A stretch of DNA of 64,000 nucleotides from Lachnospiraceae bacterium (GTDB lineage: Bacteria; Bacillota; Clostridia; Lachnospirales; Lachnospiraceae), in contig CP107199.1 of NCBI GenBank assembly GCA_025758065.1, forward strand, positions 1,609,501 through 1,673,500. Reading direction: 5' to 3'. The notes beneath the pieces are model-generated. The model was given only the letters and a program-made list of their open reading frames with translations. It had not been told where the DNA came from and did not search any database. Shown here piece by piece: positions 1 through 9,573 of the stretch (position 1 is its first letter; each line of letters begins with the position of its first letter). Made by a program: the position numbers and the translations under genes.

Positions 1-1
1 G

Positions 2-1108
2 ATGAAATTGATCGGCCAATTGCAGCAGCAGGATGGAGGCTTTTACAGAATAAATCAAACAAGCACGAGAGATGTAGATGGAAATAAACTGACTGCCAAT
101 TATAATGAGGGAATTGCATACAATTATAAATCTATTTCCGGTTATACTTCAGATCCAGATCGAAATCAGCTCCTTTTTATGAAACAGATGGGATATGCTA
201 TTGGTGGAGATGTTATGAATGTTGTAAATACATCTGTTTTGGGAGCAGACAGTATTCTGGGAGTGAAGTATGTACTTTCATCTTATGATATTCCTGGATT
301 GAAAAAGTTAGAGAACATTGAACCGGGAAATGGAAAGTCTGTGTATTATAACCCTTATGCATTGCCTGTGGCATTTACATATGAGTCATCTAATATGTTA
401 CCGGATTCAGAGGAAAAGGATGAGTTCTTGTACCAGAATCAGCTATTTAGTTATTTGTCAGGACAAAATGTACAGGTAAATAAAAGAATCGAGGCAGAGC
501 CAAAGGCAGATTCCAATACGGTAGGTTATGATGTGAAGCATATGGATGATCCGGTATATGGATATTTCAATATGAAGGATAAGGATGGTGGTAAGGTCTA
601 TGTAGATGATCAGTATGTGACTCTTTACAATACCTGGCTCTGTCCAAGAGTTGTATATATTCCTCAGCAGCCGGATGCACCTTCTACTCATGTGCATATT
701 GATGGTGACAATATGGAAAACCGGGTGGAAAGTGCCTGCTTTTATTATACTGATCTGAATGAGCTGGAAAAGGTGATACAAAAAATCCAGGACAGAAGGG
801 AAGATGGCTTGCTGATCCAGGATGGCTCTATTACAGGAACAGTTAAGAATCCCCAGAATCTGGACCGGTTATATTTATCCGTTCCTTATGATAAGGGATG
901 GTCTGTTAAGGTAAATGGGAAGAAGATAAAGCCGGAACTGGTTGGTAACTGTATGATGTCCTTACCATTAGAAAATGGCGAAAATACCATTGAGATGAGG
1001 TATCATGTTCCGGGCTTGAAGGCGGGAATCTGTCTTTCTGTTGTCGGAGCAGCTGCATGGGCGGTTATATGGTGGAAGGAAAGAAAAAATAATATAACTG
1101 AAAAATAA
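2..1108 (+). CDS. YfhO-family membrane protein, C-terminal part (cut by window edge)
   Basis: The last 368 residues of a larger protein; the reading frame is open to the window edge, so the true start lies outside. The visible part is mostly an extracytoplasmic beta-rich region, including a stretch near residues 285-340 (LYLSVPYDKGWSVKVNGK) typical of the YfhO family, and ends with one hydrophobic helix (about residues 342-360, GICLSVVGAAAWAVIWW) and a short lysine-rich tail. YfhO proteins are multi-pass membrane proteins linked in Gram-positives to glycosylation of lipoteichoic acid or other wall polymers. The glycosyltransferase-like N-terminal membrane half is not visible here, so function rests on family resemblance of the tail. 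Confidence 0.75.
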   Translation: MKLIGQLQQQDGGFYRINQTSTRDVDGNKLTANYNEGIAYNYKSISGYTSDPDRNQLLFMKQMGYAIGGDVMNVVNTSVLGADSILGVKYVLSSYDIPGLKKLENIEPGNGKSVYYNPYALPVAFTYESSNMLPDSEEKDEFLYQNQLFSYLSGQNVQVNKRIEAEPKADSNTVGYDVKHMDDPVYGYFNMKDKDGGKVYVDDQYVTLYNTWLCPRVVYIPQQPDAPSTHVHIDGDNMENRVESACFYYTDLNELEKVIQKIQDRREDGLLIQDGSITGTVKNPQNLDRLYLSVPYDKGWSVKVNGKKIKPELVGNCMMSLPLENGENTIEMRYHVPGLKAGICLSVVGAAAWAVIWWKERKNNITEK

Positions 1109-1199
1109 CGCTGGATAGGTTATATTTTATATATGGGAAAAGAAGTTCACATATCCAAAGCGTGCGACTATAGGGAAACGTTCGAAGGAAAAGCCGGAT

Positions 1200-2006
1200 A
1201 TGTTCCGGCCAAACCAGAACTATCTGACGTACTTTCCAAATGCAGAGCTGCCAATCTCTGATTACCGAAGCACAAGAAGCAGTTGTCTGCGTGCCGGTGC
1301 TTTTATTGTGATGAGAAAGATTATAAAGGACTATAAACTGGAAGAAATACTGGGAATGTATTTCAAGGATCGTGATCTTGGTCTTTTTCTGGATCTTGCA
1401 GTGTATTCCATAATTACAGAAGATAATGCAAGTCAGTATTATCCGGATTACGCTTACAATCACCCGTTGTTTACACAAAATATGAAGATATACAGCGATT
1501 CTACAGTTTCTGCTTTTCTCCAGTCAGTCACGGAAGATCAGAATGCCGGTTTTCTGAATGAATGGAACGGTTCCAGAAATCATCGTGAAAAAAAATATAT
1601 ATCCTACGATTCCACAAACAAAAACAGCCAGGCTGGTGATGTCGAGATCGTAGAGTATGGAAAGCCCAAGGTTGATATAGGATTTCCTGTATTTAACTAT
1701 GCCGTGGGATATGATGTGAATAACCGGGAACCCTTATTCTATGAAAAATATCCGGGTAGTATTGTAGATATATCGCAGCTCAAACTGATGCTGAATAAGG
1801 CACAGGGATATGGATATAAGAAAGTTGGTTTTATTTTGGACCGCGGATATTTCTCGAAACAGAACATCGAGCACATGGATAAATGTGGATATAGCTTTAT
1901 TATCATGGCAAAATATTTTAGTACCAGACTCATTGATTACATTTTTGCGAGATCGATTGGAAGAAGAAAAAAGGATGAAAGCTATCTCACCAGGAAGTGT
2001 AAGTAA
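1200..2006 (+). pseudogene. Truncated IS4/IS1634-type transposase
   Basis: The frame carries the first two acidic residues of a DDE transposase: Asp in YISYDSTNKN (near residue 139) and Asp in GFILDRGYFS (near residue 213). It then loses homology after about residue 240 and stops at 2006, before the Y-R-E-K region with the catalytic Glu. Normal IS4/IS1634 transposases run to about 450-600 residues, so roughly half is missing. The reading frame downstream belongs to another gene fragment, which points to a deletion or recombination junction near 1940-2000. I could not find convincing terminal inverted repeats. Certainly inactive. Confidence 0.75.
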
Positions 2007-2418
2007 GACGGCGGATGGAGAGATTATTCTGATTAAACCTGATTTAGAAGAGGTAGATGGATGGGAACGAATTCTGAAGATTGCAGTAAATTTTAAACAA
2101 TGCAGTGTTACAGATCAAGAGGTACTGGAATTTCCGTTTCTGGAGGGATGCGATATGGATCGGCTGCGTTCGGTATTTAAATTATCTAGGAATCAAATTG
2201 ATGCAATGATATTAGCAAAACGAGAAAAGGCCGTTTATGTCTGTGATGATCTGTTCCTCAGAAAGATAGGAAGTGCCTGTGGAATTACATGCAATAATAG
2301 TTTGTTTTTGTTAAAGGCATTATATCAGAAAAATCCAGTACAAGCTGCAAAAGTTTTAAAGAAAATCTCCAAAAGTGATTATAATGCAGTTGGGGAAAGA
2401 CTTATTATAGATGTATGA
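1987..2418 (+). pseudogene. PIN-like protein fragment, C-terminal end
   Basis: An open frame offset from the transposase encodes about 140 residues ending at 2418. Its last third (DAMILAKREKAVYVCDDLFL, then a conserved run through GIT and a leucine-rich helix) resembles the end of PIN-domain nucleases, in which a late Asp pair sits just before a helix that selects the next strand. The N-terminal acidic residues of a PIN domain are not visible and there is no ribosome binding site for a separate start, so this looks like the tail of a gene whose front was replaced by the transposase fragment. The PIN assignment is by eye and moderate. Confidence 0.45.
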
Positions 2419-2429
2419 GTATATGTGGG

Positions 2430-2470
2430 ACTCAAAAGTTTTAAATTAGACTTTTGGGTTCTATTTTTTA
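2430..2470 (+). terminator. Rho-independent terminator
   Basis: An inverted repeat (ACTCAAAAGT paired with ACTTTTGGGT) around a short AT loop is followed by a T-rich run. It sits directly after the PIN-like fragment and separates it from the AAA15 gene. Confidence 0.7.
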
Positions 2471-2585
2471 TTATAAAATAAAGTGAAAAAATCACATTTG
2501 CAGTAGAATTTATGGCTAAAAATGGTTATAATATTATAATAAAAACGAAAAAATAACTTTTAACTAGAAGAGAAAGGGAGAAATC

Positions 2586-3971
2586 ATGCTGATCAGATTT
2601 AATGTAAAAAATTTCTTGTCATTTGCTGAAAGAGAAGACGGTGGCTCAGAAGAGTTTTCTATGATTGCAGGAAAAGTAAGGAATAAAAAAGAACATGTAT
2701 ATGATAATGAAAAAATAAAGTTATTAAAATTTGCAGCAATTTATGGGGCAAATGCTTCAGGAAAGTCCAATCTGGTGAAAGCTATGGATTACATGAGGCG
2801 AATAGTTTTATTTGGATTCCCTGTAGGATACACAGATATGTATTGTAAAGTAGATGAGGCAAATAGGGAAAAGGCAAGCTATTTTGAAGTAGAAATCATG
2901 CTGGGAGATAAATATTTTGCGTATGGGTTTGAAACGATTTTAAACCAAGGCAAATATATTTCAGAATGGTTGGTGGAGCTTACAAGCGATAATCGAGAAA
3001 AGTTGATTTTTAGCAGGAATATTGAAGATGGAACGTTTGAAATAGGAGATACACTGCGGGATAAGGGATTAATTGAAAAATTGAAAATGTATGCTGAGGA
3101 TATTCAGGAAGATAGTGAAGTATTATTCCTTTCTATTATGAATAAGAATAAAAAAACATTGTATCAACAATATGATGAAGCAGCTGTTTTCCAAGATGTT
3201 TACAGATGGATAAAGGTTAATCTGGATATAAACTATCCAAATACTTTGATCTCAGATTATTCATATTTGGCAGAAAGCGAAAATGTTGAAGAAATTTACA
3301 GAATGATTTCTGCATTTGGAACGGGTATTACAGGTTTTAAAATGGTAGATGTGGCACCAGAGAAAGTGTTAGGAAATATTCCAAAGGCTATTCGTGAGAG
3401 TATACTTTCGGAAATTGAGAAAAAAACGGTAGAAATGAAGAATGATGAGAATGCTAAGGGATTTAGCGTTGTAATGCGGTCCTCAAAAGATTTTTTCATA
3501 CTGACTATAGATAGGAATGAGAAAGTTGAGTGTAAGACGATAAAGTTTTCTCATGGAAAAGAAAATGTTTTATTTAATATATCTGAGGAATCGGATGGAA
3601 CAATACGTATTTTGGATTTATTAGTAGTTTTGCTTTCAGAAGAGAATAAGACATATGTGATAGATGAATTAGACAGATGTCTGCATCCAAGTTTAACGTA
3701 TAAATTTGTAGACACATTTTTGCAATTAGCGGCAAAGAGAAATATACAACTAATAGTGACAACCCATGAGTCGAGACTATTGGATTTTGATCTGCTGCGA
3801 CGTGATGAAATCTGGTTTGTAAATAAAAGAAATTCAGGTGAAAGTGATATTTATTCTTTGGAAGAATATAATACACGATTTGATCAGAAAATTGATAAGG
3901 CCTATTTAGAAGGCAGATATGGAGGTGTTCCGATATTTAGTACGGTATTTCCTGTTAGTGAAAGGGGATAA
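2586..3971 (+). CDS. AAA15-family ATPase, RloA/AbiLi-like
   Basis: 461 residues, OLD/ABC-type ATPase of the AAA15 class. The N-terminus MLIRFNVKNFLSF is the typical first strand; Walker A is GANASGKSNL (about residues 54-63); Walker B is YVIDELDRCLHP (about 356-367); and the switch histidine is in VTTHES (about 393-398). A start at 2586 is supported by AAAGGGAG upstream. The stop is three bases from the next gene, an RloB-like protein, an arrangement known from RloAB/AbiL-type abortive-infection modules in which the ATPase and the RloB-like partner act together against phage. The ATPase itself looks intact, but its partner is truncated, so the module is probably dead or altered. The region is more AT-rich than its neighbours, suggesting transfer. 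Confidence 0.8.
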   Translation: MLIRFNVKNFLSFAEREDGGSEEFSMIAGKVRNKKEHVYDNEKIKLLKFAAIYGANASGKSNLVKAMDYMRRIVLFGFPVGYTDMYCKVDEANREKASYFEVEIMLGDKYFAYGFETILNQGKYISEWLVELTSDNREKLIFSRNIEDGTFEIGDTLRDKGLIEKLKMYAEDIQEDSEVLFLSIMNKNKKTLYQQYDEAAVFQDVYRWIKVNLDINYPNTLISDYSYLAESENVEEIYRMISAFGTGITGFKMVDVAPEKVLGNIPKAIRESILSEIEKKTVEMKNDENAKGFSVVMRSSKDFFILTIDRNEKVECKTIKFSHGKENVLFNISEESDGTIRILDLLVVLLSEENKTYVIDELDRCLHPSLTYKFVDTFLQLAAKRNIQLIVTTHESRLLDFDLLRRDEIWFVNKRNSGESDIYSLEEYNTRFDQKIDKAYLEGRYGGVPIFSTVFPVSERG

Positions 3972-3974
3972 TGT

Positions 3975-4286
3975 ATGCGAGAAAAGAGAACATTTGCAGA
4001 GAGAACAAAAGTATTAAAATCAGATGAAGTCAGAAAGCAATATTTTCTTATATATGAGGGATCGGAGACGGAAGTTATATATTTTGATGCAGTTCGCTCA
4101 TTGCGTGGTGATATTGGAATAAACCCATTAATAGAATTAATTCCATTAATTCGTAGTTTTAGTGAGGATGGATGGAGCAATCCGAAGAAAATATTGGATA
4201 GGGTAATTGAGAATTTACGTGAAAGCAGTCCATCATCTTCATGGAAACAGTACGGAAAAAGTGAAGGCATTTGCCTATACCTGTAA
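3975..4286 (+). pseudogene. RloB-like protein, truncated
   Basis: The first about 90 residues (AERTKVLKSDEVRKQYFLIY, then the EG-x-T/S-E-x-x-Y-F signature seen as EGSETEVIYFDA) match the N-terminus of RloB-like proteins, which have a TOPRIM-like fold. Full-length members are about 200 residues. Here homology stops near 4250, where the frame meets unrelated sequence and ends at 4286. The start at 3975 follows the ATPase stop (AAAGGGGATAATGT). A fragment in another frame continues directly, showing a deletion junction around 4250-4260. Confidence 0.65.
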
Positions 4287-4467
4287 TATCTGCAGTGAGA
4301 TATATTTTTGCAGAGAATATTTAAAGATGAAGAAATGGCATATTTTGCCGTTATATTGGTATCGAACCATCTTGTATGGGTTGAAAATGATTAAATATCA
4401 GGATTTTAGGAAATATGTAGGAGAATATCTGAGGAAGAGCAAAAAAGAATTACGAATGGCATTTTAA
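4258..4467 (+). pseudogene. Unrecognised C-terminal gene fragment
   Basis: After the RloB-like truncation another frame stays open to 4467 and encodes about 69 residues rich in Tyr, Trp and Lys (EYLKMKKWHILPLYWYRTIL, ending in a basic helix). The composition resembles the basic, aromatic tail of some family 2 glycosyltransferases, but no catalytic part is present and I cannot name it. It has no start signal of its own and is best read as a relic fused by deletion to the RloB-like stump. Confidence 0.35.
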
Positions 4468-4485
4468 ATGTGAAAGGGGCGCAAA

Positions 4486-4572
4486 ATGGGGATTTTCGTA
4501 AATCCGGATAATGCAGCTTTTAGAGTAATGCTTAATTCAGAGATTTATGTGGATAAAATAGAAAAAGAATAA
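4486..4572 (+). pseudogene. N-terminal stump of a predicted AAA-ATPase-like protein
   Basis: A 28-codon frame preceded by GAAAGGGG reads MGIFVNPDNAAF...LNSEIYVDK and then stops. This is the characteristic start of the large PF09820-type predicted AAA-ATPase proteins that are abundant in Lachnospiraceae. Everything after the YVDK motif is missing, so this is a relic and a further sign of decay in this patch. Confidence 0.6.
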
Positions 4573-4581
4573 CATGTATCA

Positions 4582-4629
4582 AAAAGCAGTTATCTGAAAA
4601 AGTAAGTAGTGTTCCAGACAACTGCTTTT
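4582..4629. terminator. Inverted repeat, likely bidirectional terminator
   Basis: AAAAGCAGTT-TCTG pairs with CAGA-AACTGCTTTT around a loop of about 16 nt. A-rich and T-rich flanks allow it to act from either side. It separates the gene stumps from the convergent SNF2 gene. Confidence 0.6.
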
Positions 4630-4672
4630 AAAATATTAGATATGCAAGAATAAAGCTTTGGCGCTGATAAGA

Positions 4673-7600
4673 TTACCCGATCAACTCCCGCAGTTCCTCC
4701 TGGCTAAGGCTTCCAAGGTTTCCGTTTTCACCCTTTAGGATCTCATCAGCAAGGTCTTTTTTGGCTTCCTGTAGTTTGAGGATCTTTTCTTCAATGGAGT
4801 CTTTCATGATCAGTTTGTATACAGTGACGGTTTTGGTCTGGCCTAAGCGGTGGGCGCGGTCAGTGGCCTGGTTTTGGACTGCCAGATTCCACCATGGATC
4901 GTAGTGGATGACGATGTCAGCACCGGTAAGGTTCAGACCGGTTCCGCCAGCTTTTAAGGAGATTAGGAAAACAGGAACAGAGTCTTCGTTAAATGCTTTT
5001 ACCAGACGGATACGTTCTTCTTTTGGGGTGGAGCCGGTTATTTTATACCAGGAGAGACCGGATGCTTTCAGGTCTTTTTCCAGCAATTCGAGCATAGAAG
5101 TAAACTGGGAAAATACCAGCATTTTGTGGCCGCTTTCAGCTGCGCTTGCGATCAGCTCCATGCAGGCTTCCCGCTTGGCAGAACCGCCGTTGTAGTCTTC
5201 AAAACAAAGGGACGGGTCGCAGCAGATCTGGCGTATCCTTGTAAGTTCAGCCAGTACTTTCAGCTTGTTTTTGTTAAAATCGTCTTCGTTCTGGTTTTTC
5301 AGCAGTTTCTGCATATGCACCAGCTGGCCGTTGTACAGATCCAGCTGCTTTTTCTCCGGTTTTGCGTAGCGTACTTCTTCCAGTTTTTCCGGAAGATCCC
5401 GGAGAACGTCTTTTTTTAGGCGGCGCAGGATAAAGGGGGCAGTCATCTGTCGGAGTCTTTCGGATGCAGCCATATCCTTGTTTTTTACAATGGGTGTCTC
5501 AAAGCTTTTTTTGAAGGTTTCATATTTATACAGGAAACCAGGCATGAGATAATCAAAAATACTCCACAGTTCGCTGAGGCGGTTTTCAATCGGAGTGCCG
5601 GTTAATGCCAGCCGGGTCTTACTATGGATCACTTTTACGGCTTTTGAAGCGGCTGTAGTGTGATTTTTAATATACTGCGCTTCATCCAGGATCTGGAAAT
5701 CGAATTTCAGTGCGTCATACTGATCGATATCTCTTTTTAAAAGGTCATAGGATGTGACCAGAATATCGTAATCCCCCTGTTTTTCAAGGATCAGCTGCCG
5801 TTCTGTCTGGGTGCCGCTTACTGGAGCTGCCTGCAATTTTGGGGCGAAACGATGTATTTCTTCGCACCAGTTGTATACAAGAGAAGCGGGAGTTACTACT
5901 AATGTATGGCAGTGTCCATTTTCTGCTTTGCAGGCAGACAGGACAGAAATGGCCTGAAGGGTTTTTCCAAGACCCATTTCATCTGCAAGGATACCGCCAA
6001 ATCCAAAGTGGTCTAAAAGCCGGATCCATTTATATCCGTCTGACTGATAATTACGCATGGTGGCTTTTAAATGTTCTGGCACTTCAAAGTCAGTGTCATT
6101 AACAGACTTAAATTCACGGATCAGCTGTTTAAAATGGCGGTCGCGCTGTGTATACAGTTCTTCGGACTGTTCCATCAGACGGTTTAAGTACAGTGCCCGG
6201 TAAGCCGGAAGGTGCATTTTCCCTTTTACAAAGTCTTTTGGGGAGATCTGCAGCTGATCGAACAGGCCTTCCAGTATGAGAAGATTATCTTCAGCGTCCT
6301 CTTCTAATTTCAGAAAATCCCCATTTTTCAGGCGGAAGAATTTCTTCTTTTTCTGGTAGCTTTTCAGGATTTCCAGCAGCTCTTCGTTGGAAATGCCTTC
6401 TGCTGAAATAGACAGGTCCAGTAAGCCATTATCCAGGGAAATGCCCACGGAAAGCTTTGGTGTTTTGCGGATGGTGATCCTGCGGAAGCGGTCTGTGGTA
6501 TGAACATCGCCAAGTGAGAGGAAGCGATCTATGCCTTTAGTTAAAATTTCAAAGATGGAACTTTCGTCTTTTTCGCTGTGGTAACGGCCATTTGCTTCTG
6601 TAAAGGGAAAGTAGCTTAAGACGGTTTGTGCAGCATCAAATTCCCGGTCTGGATCACGGAAGGTTTCCGGTAATATTTCTGACAGCTCTCTTTTAACCAG
6701 TGGGGCTGTGAACTGCTCACCATAGGAAACTTCTGCTTTACAGCTGATCCTGTTTTCTTCTGTGTCCAGATAGAAGGAAAAATGGGCTTTTGGGGGAAGC
6801 AGAGGCTGTATTTCGCCCAGCTTTGATTCGTCTACGTCTGCAATGCTTCGCATCCATGGCAGTGTTTTATAGTAAAACTGAGACAGATTTCGGCGGCCGA
6901 TGGTGAATTGAAGCTGGCCGTCATAAGCCATAGCTGCCAGTGGAGCAATCTCTTTTATCCGGTCCTTGGAAATGCGGTTAAAATAAGGTGGCGCTACATA
7001 ATAAGAAGCATTTGCACCGTTAATGGTTTCGTGAAGAGAACCGGTTATGCAGATGCCATCGAAACATTCATCAAATGGCAGTGAATTTTCACTGGCATCT
7101 GTCAAGGGTGCTGAGTAGCCTGTTACTGTGTACACAGGTGACAGCTCTAAGGAAAGAGGGAGAGATGCATCGTGGCAGGTGAGCATTTCTTTCTTCTTTT
7201 TGGATCTGTCATAGGAGGACAGCTCTATTGTGTGATTTCCAATGGCTTCGTACAGATCGTCAATGCGCTGGCCAAAGAGAGGAAGTTCTTGCTTTATTTC
7301 TTCTGCATAATATGACTGGCCAGGTGAATGGCGGTAATAAGCATTGTATCTGTTTTGCTCGGTAATGTATTTTTTTATGAAAGCATAGTAGCGTTTTCCC
7401 TGTTCTGTAAGGTATTCTTCTCCCAGTTTTAAGGTGGTTTTTGTGCCGAATGGGGCTACAGCCTTTTTCTCCATCTGATCTACAAAGTGTGTCAGATCTT
7501 TAATTATATACAGGGATTTAGTGCCAATACGGAAGGAAACAGTCAGCCCATCAAAGTATTTATCGTTAAGCCGGGCCTCTAATTCTAATGTTTCTCCAGG

Positions 7601-8428
7601 AAGCTGGTCTGCAATGTCCAAAAGCTTATTTTGAATATTAAAAATCTGAAAGCGGCTGAGAAAATCCTGACCACCACGGTCAGTGGCATCACCGGGCTTT
7701 TCTTTTTTAATTTTTAAACCTGCAAGATAATACAGCCCAAGACCATGGATACAGGGGATCTTTGCACCGAAACGAGATCCAATGTCATAATGGGCATTGC
7801 AGCCTTTGTAAGTACAGTTACATTGGAGGATATGGGTGGAATCGCAGGTCATCCTGACTTCTGGCCGGTAGGAAGATTCAGATTTGGGAAAGCTGCCGGT
7901 AATATCCAGCTTCAGGGAATCATCCTGGGAATAGTAGTATCCTCCGGAAAATGTGGTGTTCATGCTGCTTAATTTAAGCTTGCCTTCACGCACAAAATCC
8001 AGTGCCTTTTCCCACATGGAAGTGGTGATGGGAAGGGACTTTCCCATTTCTTCCGGATGAAAGTAGGTGTATTTTCCGGGAGATGCCATAAGCTGATCTA
8101 AAATAAGGGGATTTAAAGGCGGATCCGGCTTTTCGGGTTTTGCAGGACCAGAGTCCTGGATCAGTTCAGGTTCCTGTTCGATCATGTATAAAACAGCAGC
8201 TTCGTGTTTACAACCGATCCTGCCCTGGGCATAGGGACAGGTGCAGGACATGGAGCGGACCACATCATTTTTTACCGTGACCGTGACCTGGTAGATATGA
8301 GAACTGGAACCGGTTACGGTTCCAGTATAAGTGTTGCCTGCTTTGTGGACTTTTTCTACATGTCCATTTTTATAATATAGAAATCCCCGGTTTCGGATTG
8401 TGCTGCTGAATAAGTGACTCCATCTCAT
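4673..8428 (-). CDS. SWIM zinc-finger SNF2-family helicase
   Basis: 1251 residues. A SWIM zinc finger is near the N-terminus (Cys62, Cys64, Cys73, His75 in CTCPYAQGRIGCKH). It is followed by the long bacterial SNF2-associated region and then a complete SNF2/Rad54-type ATPase: Walker A ADEMGLGKTLQ near residue 817, DEAQ box near 914, and motif VI region TDRAHRLGQ near 1185. Such proteins are DNA-stimulated ATPases of the HepA/SNF2 group with roles inferred in transcription recycling or DNA repair. The start at 8428 has GAGGAT at a good distance. It is transcribed alone and converges on the decayed patch. The exact substrate is unknown for this subfamily. Confidence 0.9.
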   Translation of the reverse strand: MRWSHLFSSTIRNRGFLYYKNGHVEKVHKAGNTYTGTVTGSSSHIYQVTVTVKNDVVRSMSCTCPYAQGRIGCKHEAAVLYMIEQEPELIQDSGPAKPEKPDPPLNPLILDQLMASPGKYTYFHPEEMGKSLPITTSMWEKALDFVREGKLKLSSMNTTFSGGYYYSQDDSLKLDITGSFPKSESSYRPEVRMTCDSTHILQCNCTYKGCNAHYDIGSRFGAKIPCIHGLGLYYLAGLKIKKEKPGDATDRGGQDFLSRFQIFNIQNKLLDIADQLPGETLELEARLNDKYFDGLTVSFRIGTKSLYIIKDLTHFVDQMEKKAVAPFGTKTTLKLGEEYLTEQGKRYYAFIKKYITEQNRYNAYYRHSPGQSYYAEEIKQELPLFGQRIDDLYEAIGNHTIELSSYDRSKKKKEMLTCHDASLPLSLELSPVYTVTGYSAPLTDASENSLPFDECFDGICITGSLHETINGANASYYVAPPYFNRISKDRIKEIAPLAAMAYDGQLQFTIGRRNLSQFYYKTLPWMRSIADVDESKLGEIQPLLPPKAHFSFYLDTEENRISCKAEVSYGEQFTAPLVKRELSEILPETFRDPDREFDAAQTVLSYFPFTEANGRYHSEKDESSIFEILTKGIDRFLSLGDVHTTDRFRRITIRKTPKLSVGISLDNGLLDLSISAEGISNEELLEILKSYQKKKKFFRLKNGDFLKLEEDAEDNLLILEGLFDQLQISPKDFVKGKMHLPAYRALYLNRLMEQSEELYTQRDRHFKQLIREFKSVNDTDFEVPEHLKATMRNYQSDGYKWIRLLDHFGFGGILADEMGLGKTLQAISVLSACKAENGHCHTLVVTPASLVYNWCEEIHRFAPKLQAAPVSGTQTERQLILEKQGDYDILVTSYDLLKRDIDQYDALKFDFQILDEAQYIKNHTTAASKAVKVIHSKTRLALTGTPIENRLSELWSIFDYLMPGFLYKYETFKKSFETPIVKNKDMAASERLRQMTAPFILRRLKKDVLRDLPEKLEEVRYAKPEKKQLDLYNGQLVHMQKLLKNQNEDDFNKNKLKVLAELTRIRQICCDPSLCFEDYNGGSAKREACMELIASAAESGHKMLVFSQFTSMLELLEKDLKASGLSWYKITGSTPKEERIRLVKAFNEDSVPVFLISLKAGGTGLNLTGADIVIHYDPWWNLAVQNQATDRAHRLGQTKTVTVYKLIMKDSIEEKILKLQEAKKDLADEILKGENGNLGSLSQEELRELIG

Positions 8429-8472
8429 GGTGTATATATCCTCGTTTTTTATCAGTATATTTTTGATTTATT

Positions 8473-9402
8473 TTAATAAACAGTGTATTTCGCCCGGTTG
8501 GGAGTGTATGTATCCCCGGTCTCATCCCACACACCATCTTCTCCGATCCGGTAATACAGATTTTCAGCAAGGGATTTTACATAGCAATTGCTTACCATAT
8601 AGCCGTTTCCGTCAAAGTAGTACCATTTTTCTTTGATCTGGCGCCAGCTGAAGGTGGGGTAAGAGCCATCAGTATAGACGAAACGCCATTTATTTCCTAC
8701 CTGTTTCCAGATGCCGTTGTCACTGTACCAGGCATCTTCTAAGGTGAGGATGTAAGGTTCAGAACCTGTGGACCAGGTGCTGTTCTGGTTGCTGGCGGTA
8801 GTGACGGCACGGACTGTGAAGGTATAGGAGCCGGCAATGTTGATGTAGTCAGAGAAGTCGTAGGAGGTTCCTTTAGAGTTTATGGTCACAAGTGTCTTGC
8901 CGTCTTTTTTCAGGCATACTTCGTAGCTGTCACTTCCTTCTATGCTGTCCCATACAGCGTTTTTGCCGCTCCAGGAAAGGTCAGTGATCTTTGGAAGCTG
9001 ACCGCCGATACGGGATAAGTAGACCTGCAGGATAAGGGTACTTCCGTCACTGTCGATCTCAGCGCTCTTGTACTGGACATTGCAGCCGGACAATGAGAAG
9101 GTACGGCGGTTTGGTCTGGAAAAATGGTAGCCTTCTGCTGCGGAAAGTTCGATCTCAGCGCAGGGCCATTCACCGTAGGTCCAGGTATCATCATCTTTTA
9201 AGTATTCGCTTCCTTCTACAATAAAGGCTTTGCTGGTGGTAGAAGCGGTCAGTGTGCCTACCATTTCTCCGCCTTTTGGGGCACCATCCCAGCTAAAGGA
9301 GAGCGGAACAGAGGAAATGGCCTCTTCTCCATAGGCGGAAAATGCCAGTCCTGCACTTAAACAGGCTGCTGTTGCCAGGATACGCAAGTGTTTTTTCTGC
9401 AT
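8473..9402 (-). CDS. Secreted protein with C-terminal cell-wall-binding repeats
   Basis: 309 residues with a signal peptide (MQKKHLRILATAACLSAGLA, cleavage near residue 25). A beta-sandwich middle region includes a fibronectin-III-like stretch (about residues 135-220, YEVCLKKDGKTLVTINSKGT). The last 85 residues are aromatic choline-binding-type repeats (WRFVYTDGSYPTFSWRQ, WYYFDGNGYMVSN). These repeats bind choline or other wall polymers in Gram-positives, so this is probably a wall-attached surface protein. The domain plan, FN3-like region then wall repeats, is close to that of the 57317-58582 gene. It starts 44 bp upstream of the SNF2 gene start, on the same strand, so the two may be co-transcribed. 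GAAAGGGG supports the start. Confidence 0.85.
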   Translation of the reverse strand: MQKKHLRILATAACLSAGLAFSAYGEEAISSVPLSFSWDGAPKGGEMVGTLTASTTSKAFIVEGSEYLKDDDTWTYGEWPCAEIELSAAEGYHFSRPNRRTFSLSGCNVQYKSAEIDSDGSTLILQVYLSRIGGQLPKITDLSWSGKNAVWDSIEGSDSYEVCLKKDGKTLVTINSKGTSYDFSDYINIAGSYTFTVRAVTTASNQNSTWSTGSEPYILTLEDAWYSDNGIWKQVGNKWRFVYTDGSYPTFSWRQIKEKWYYFDGNGYMVSNCYVKSLAENLYYRIGEDGVWDETGDTYTPNRAKYTVY

Positions 9403-9573
9403 AAAAATATCCCCTTTCTATAATGAGTATACAAGTTTACTGAATATGGATCGTGCATAGTATAGATACATATATTGTACATCATTTATAAGGGGATGTC
9501 TAAAAATATTTACGGTTTTATGAAAGCTTTTTTACAATGAGCATTTTTGCAAAAAATTGTGTTATACTACCCA

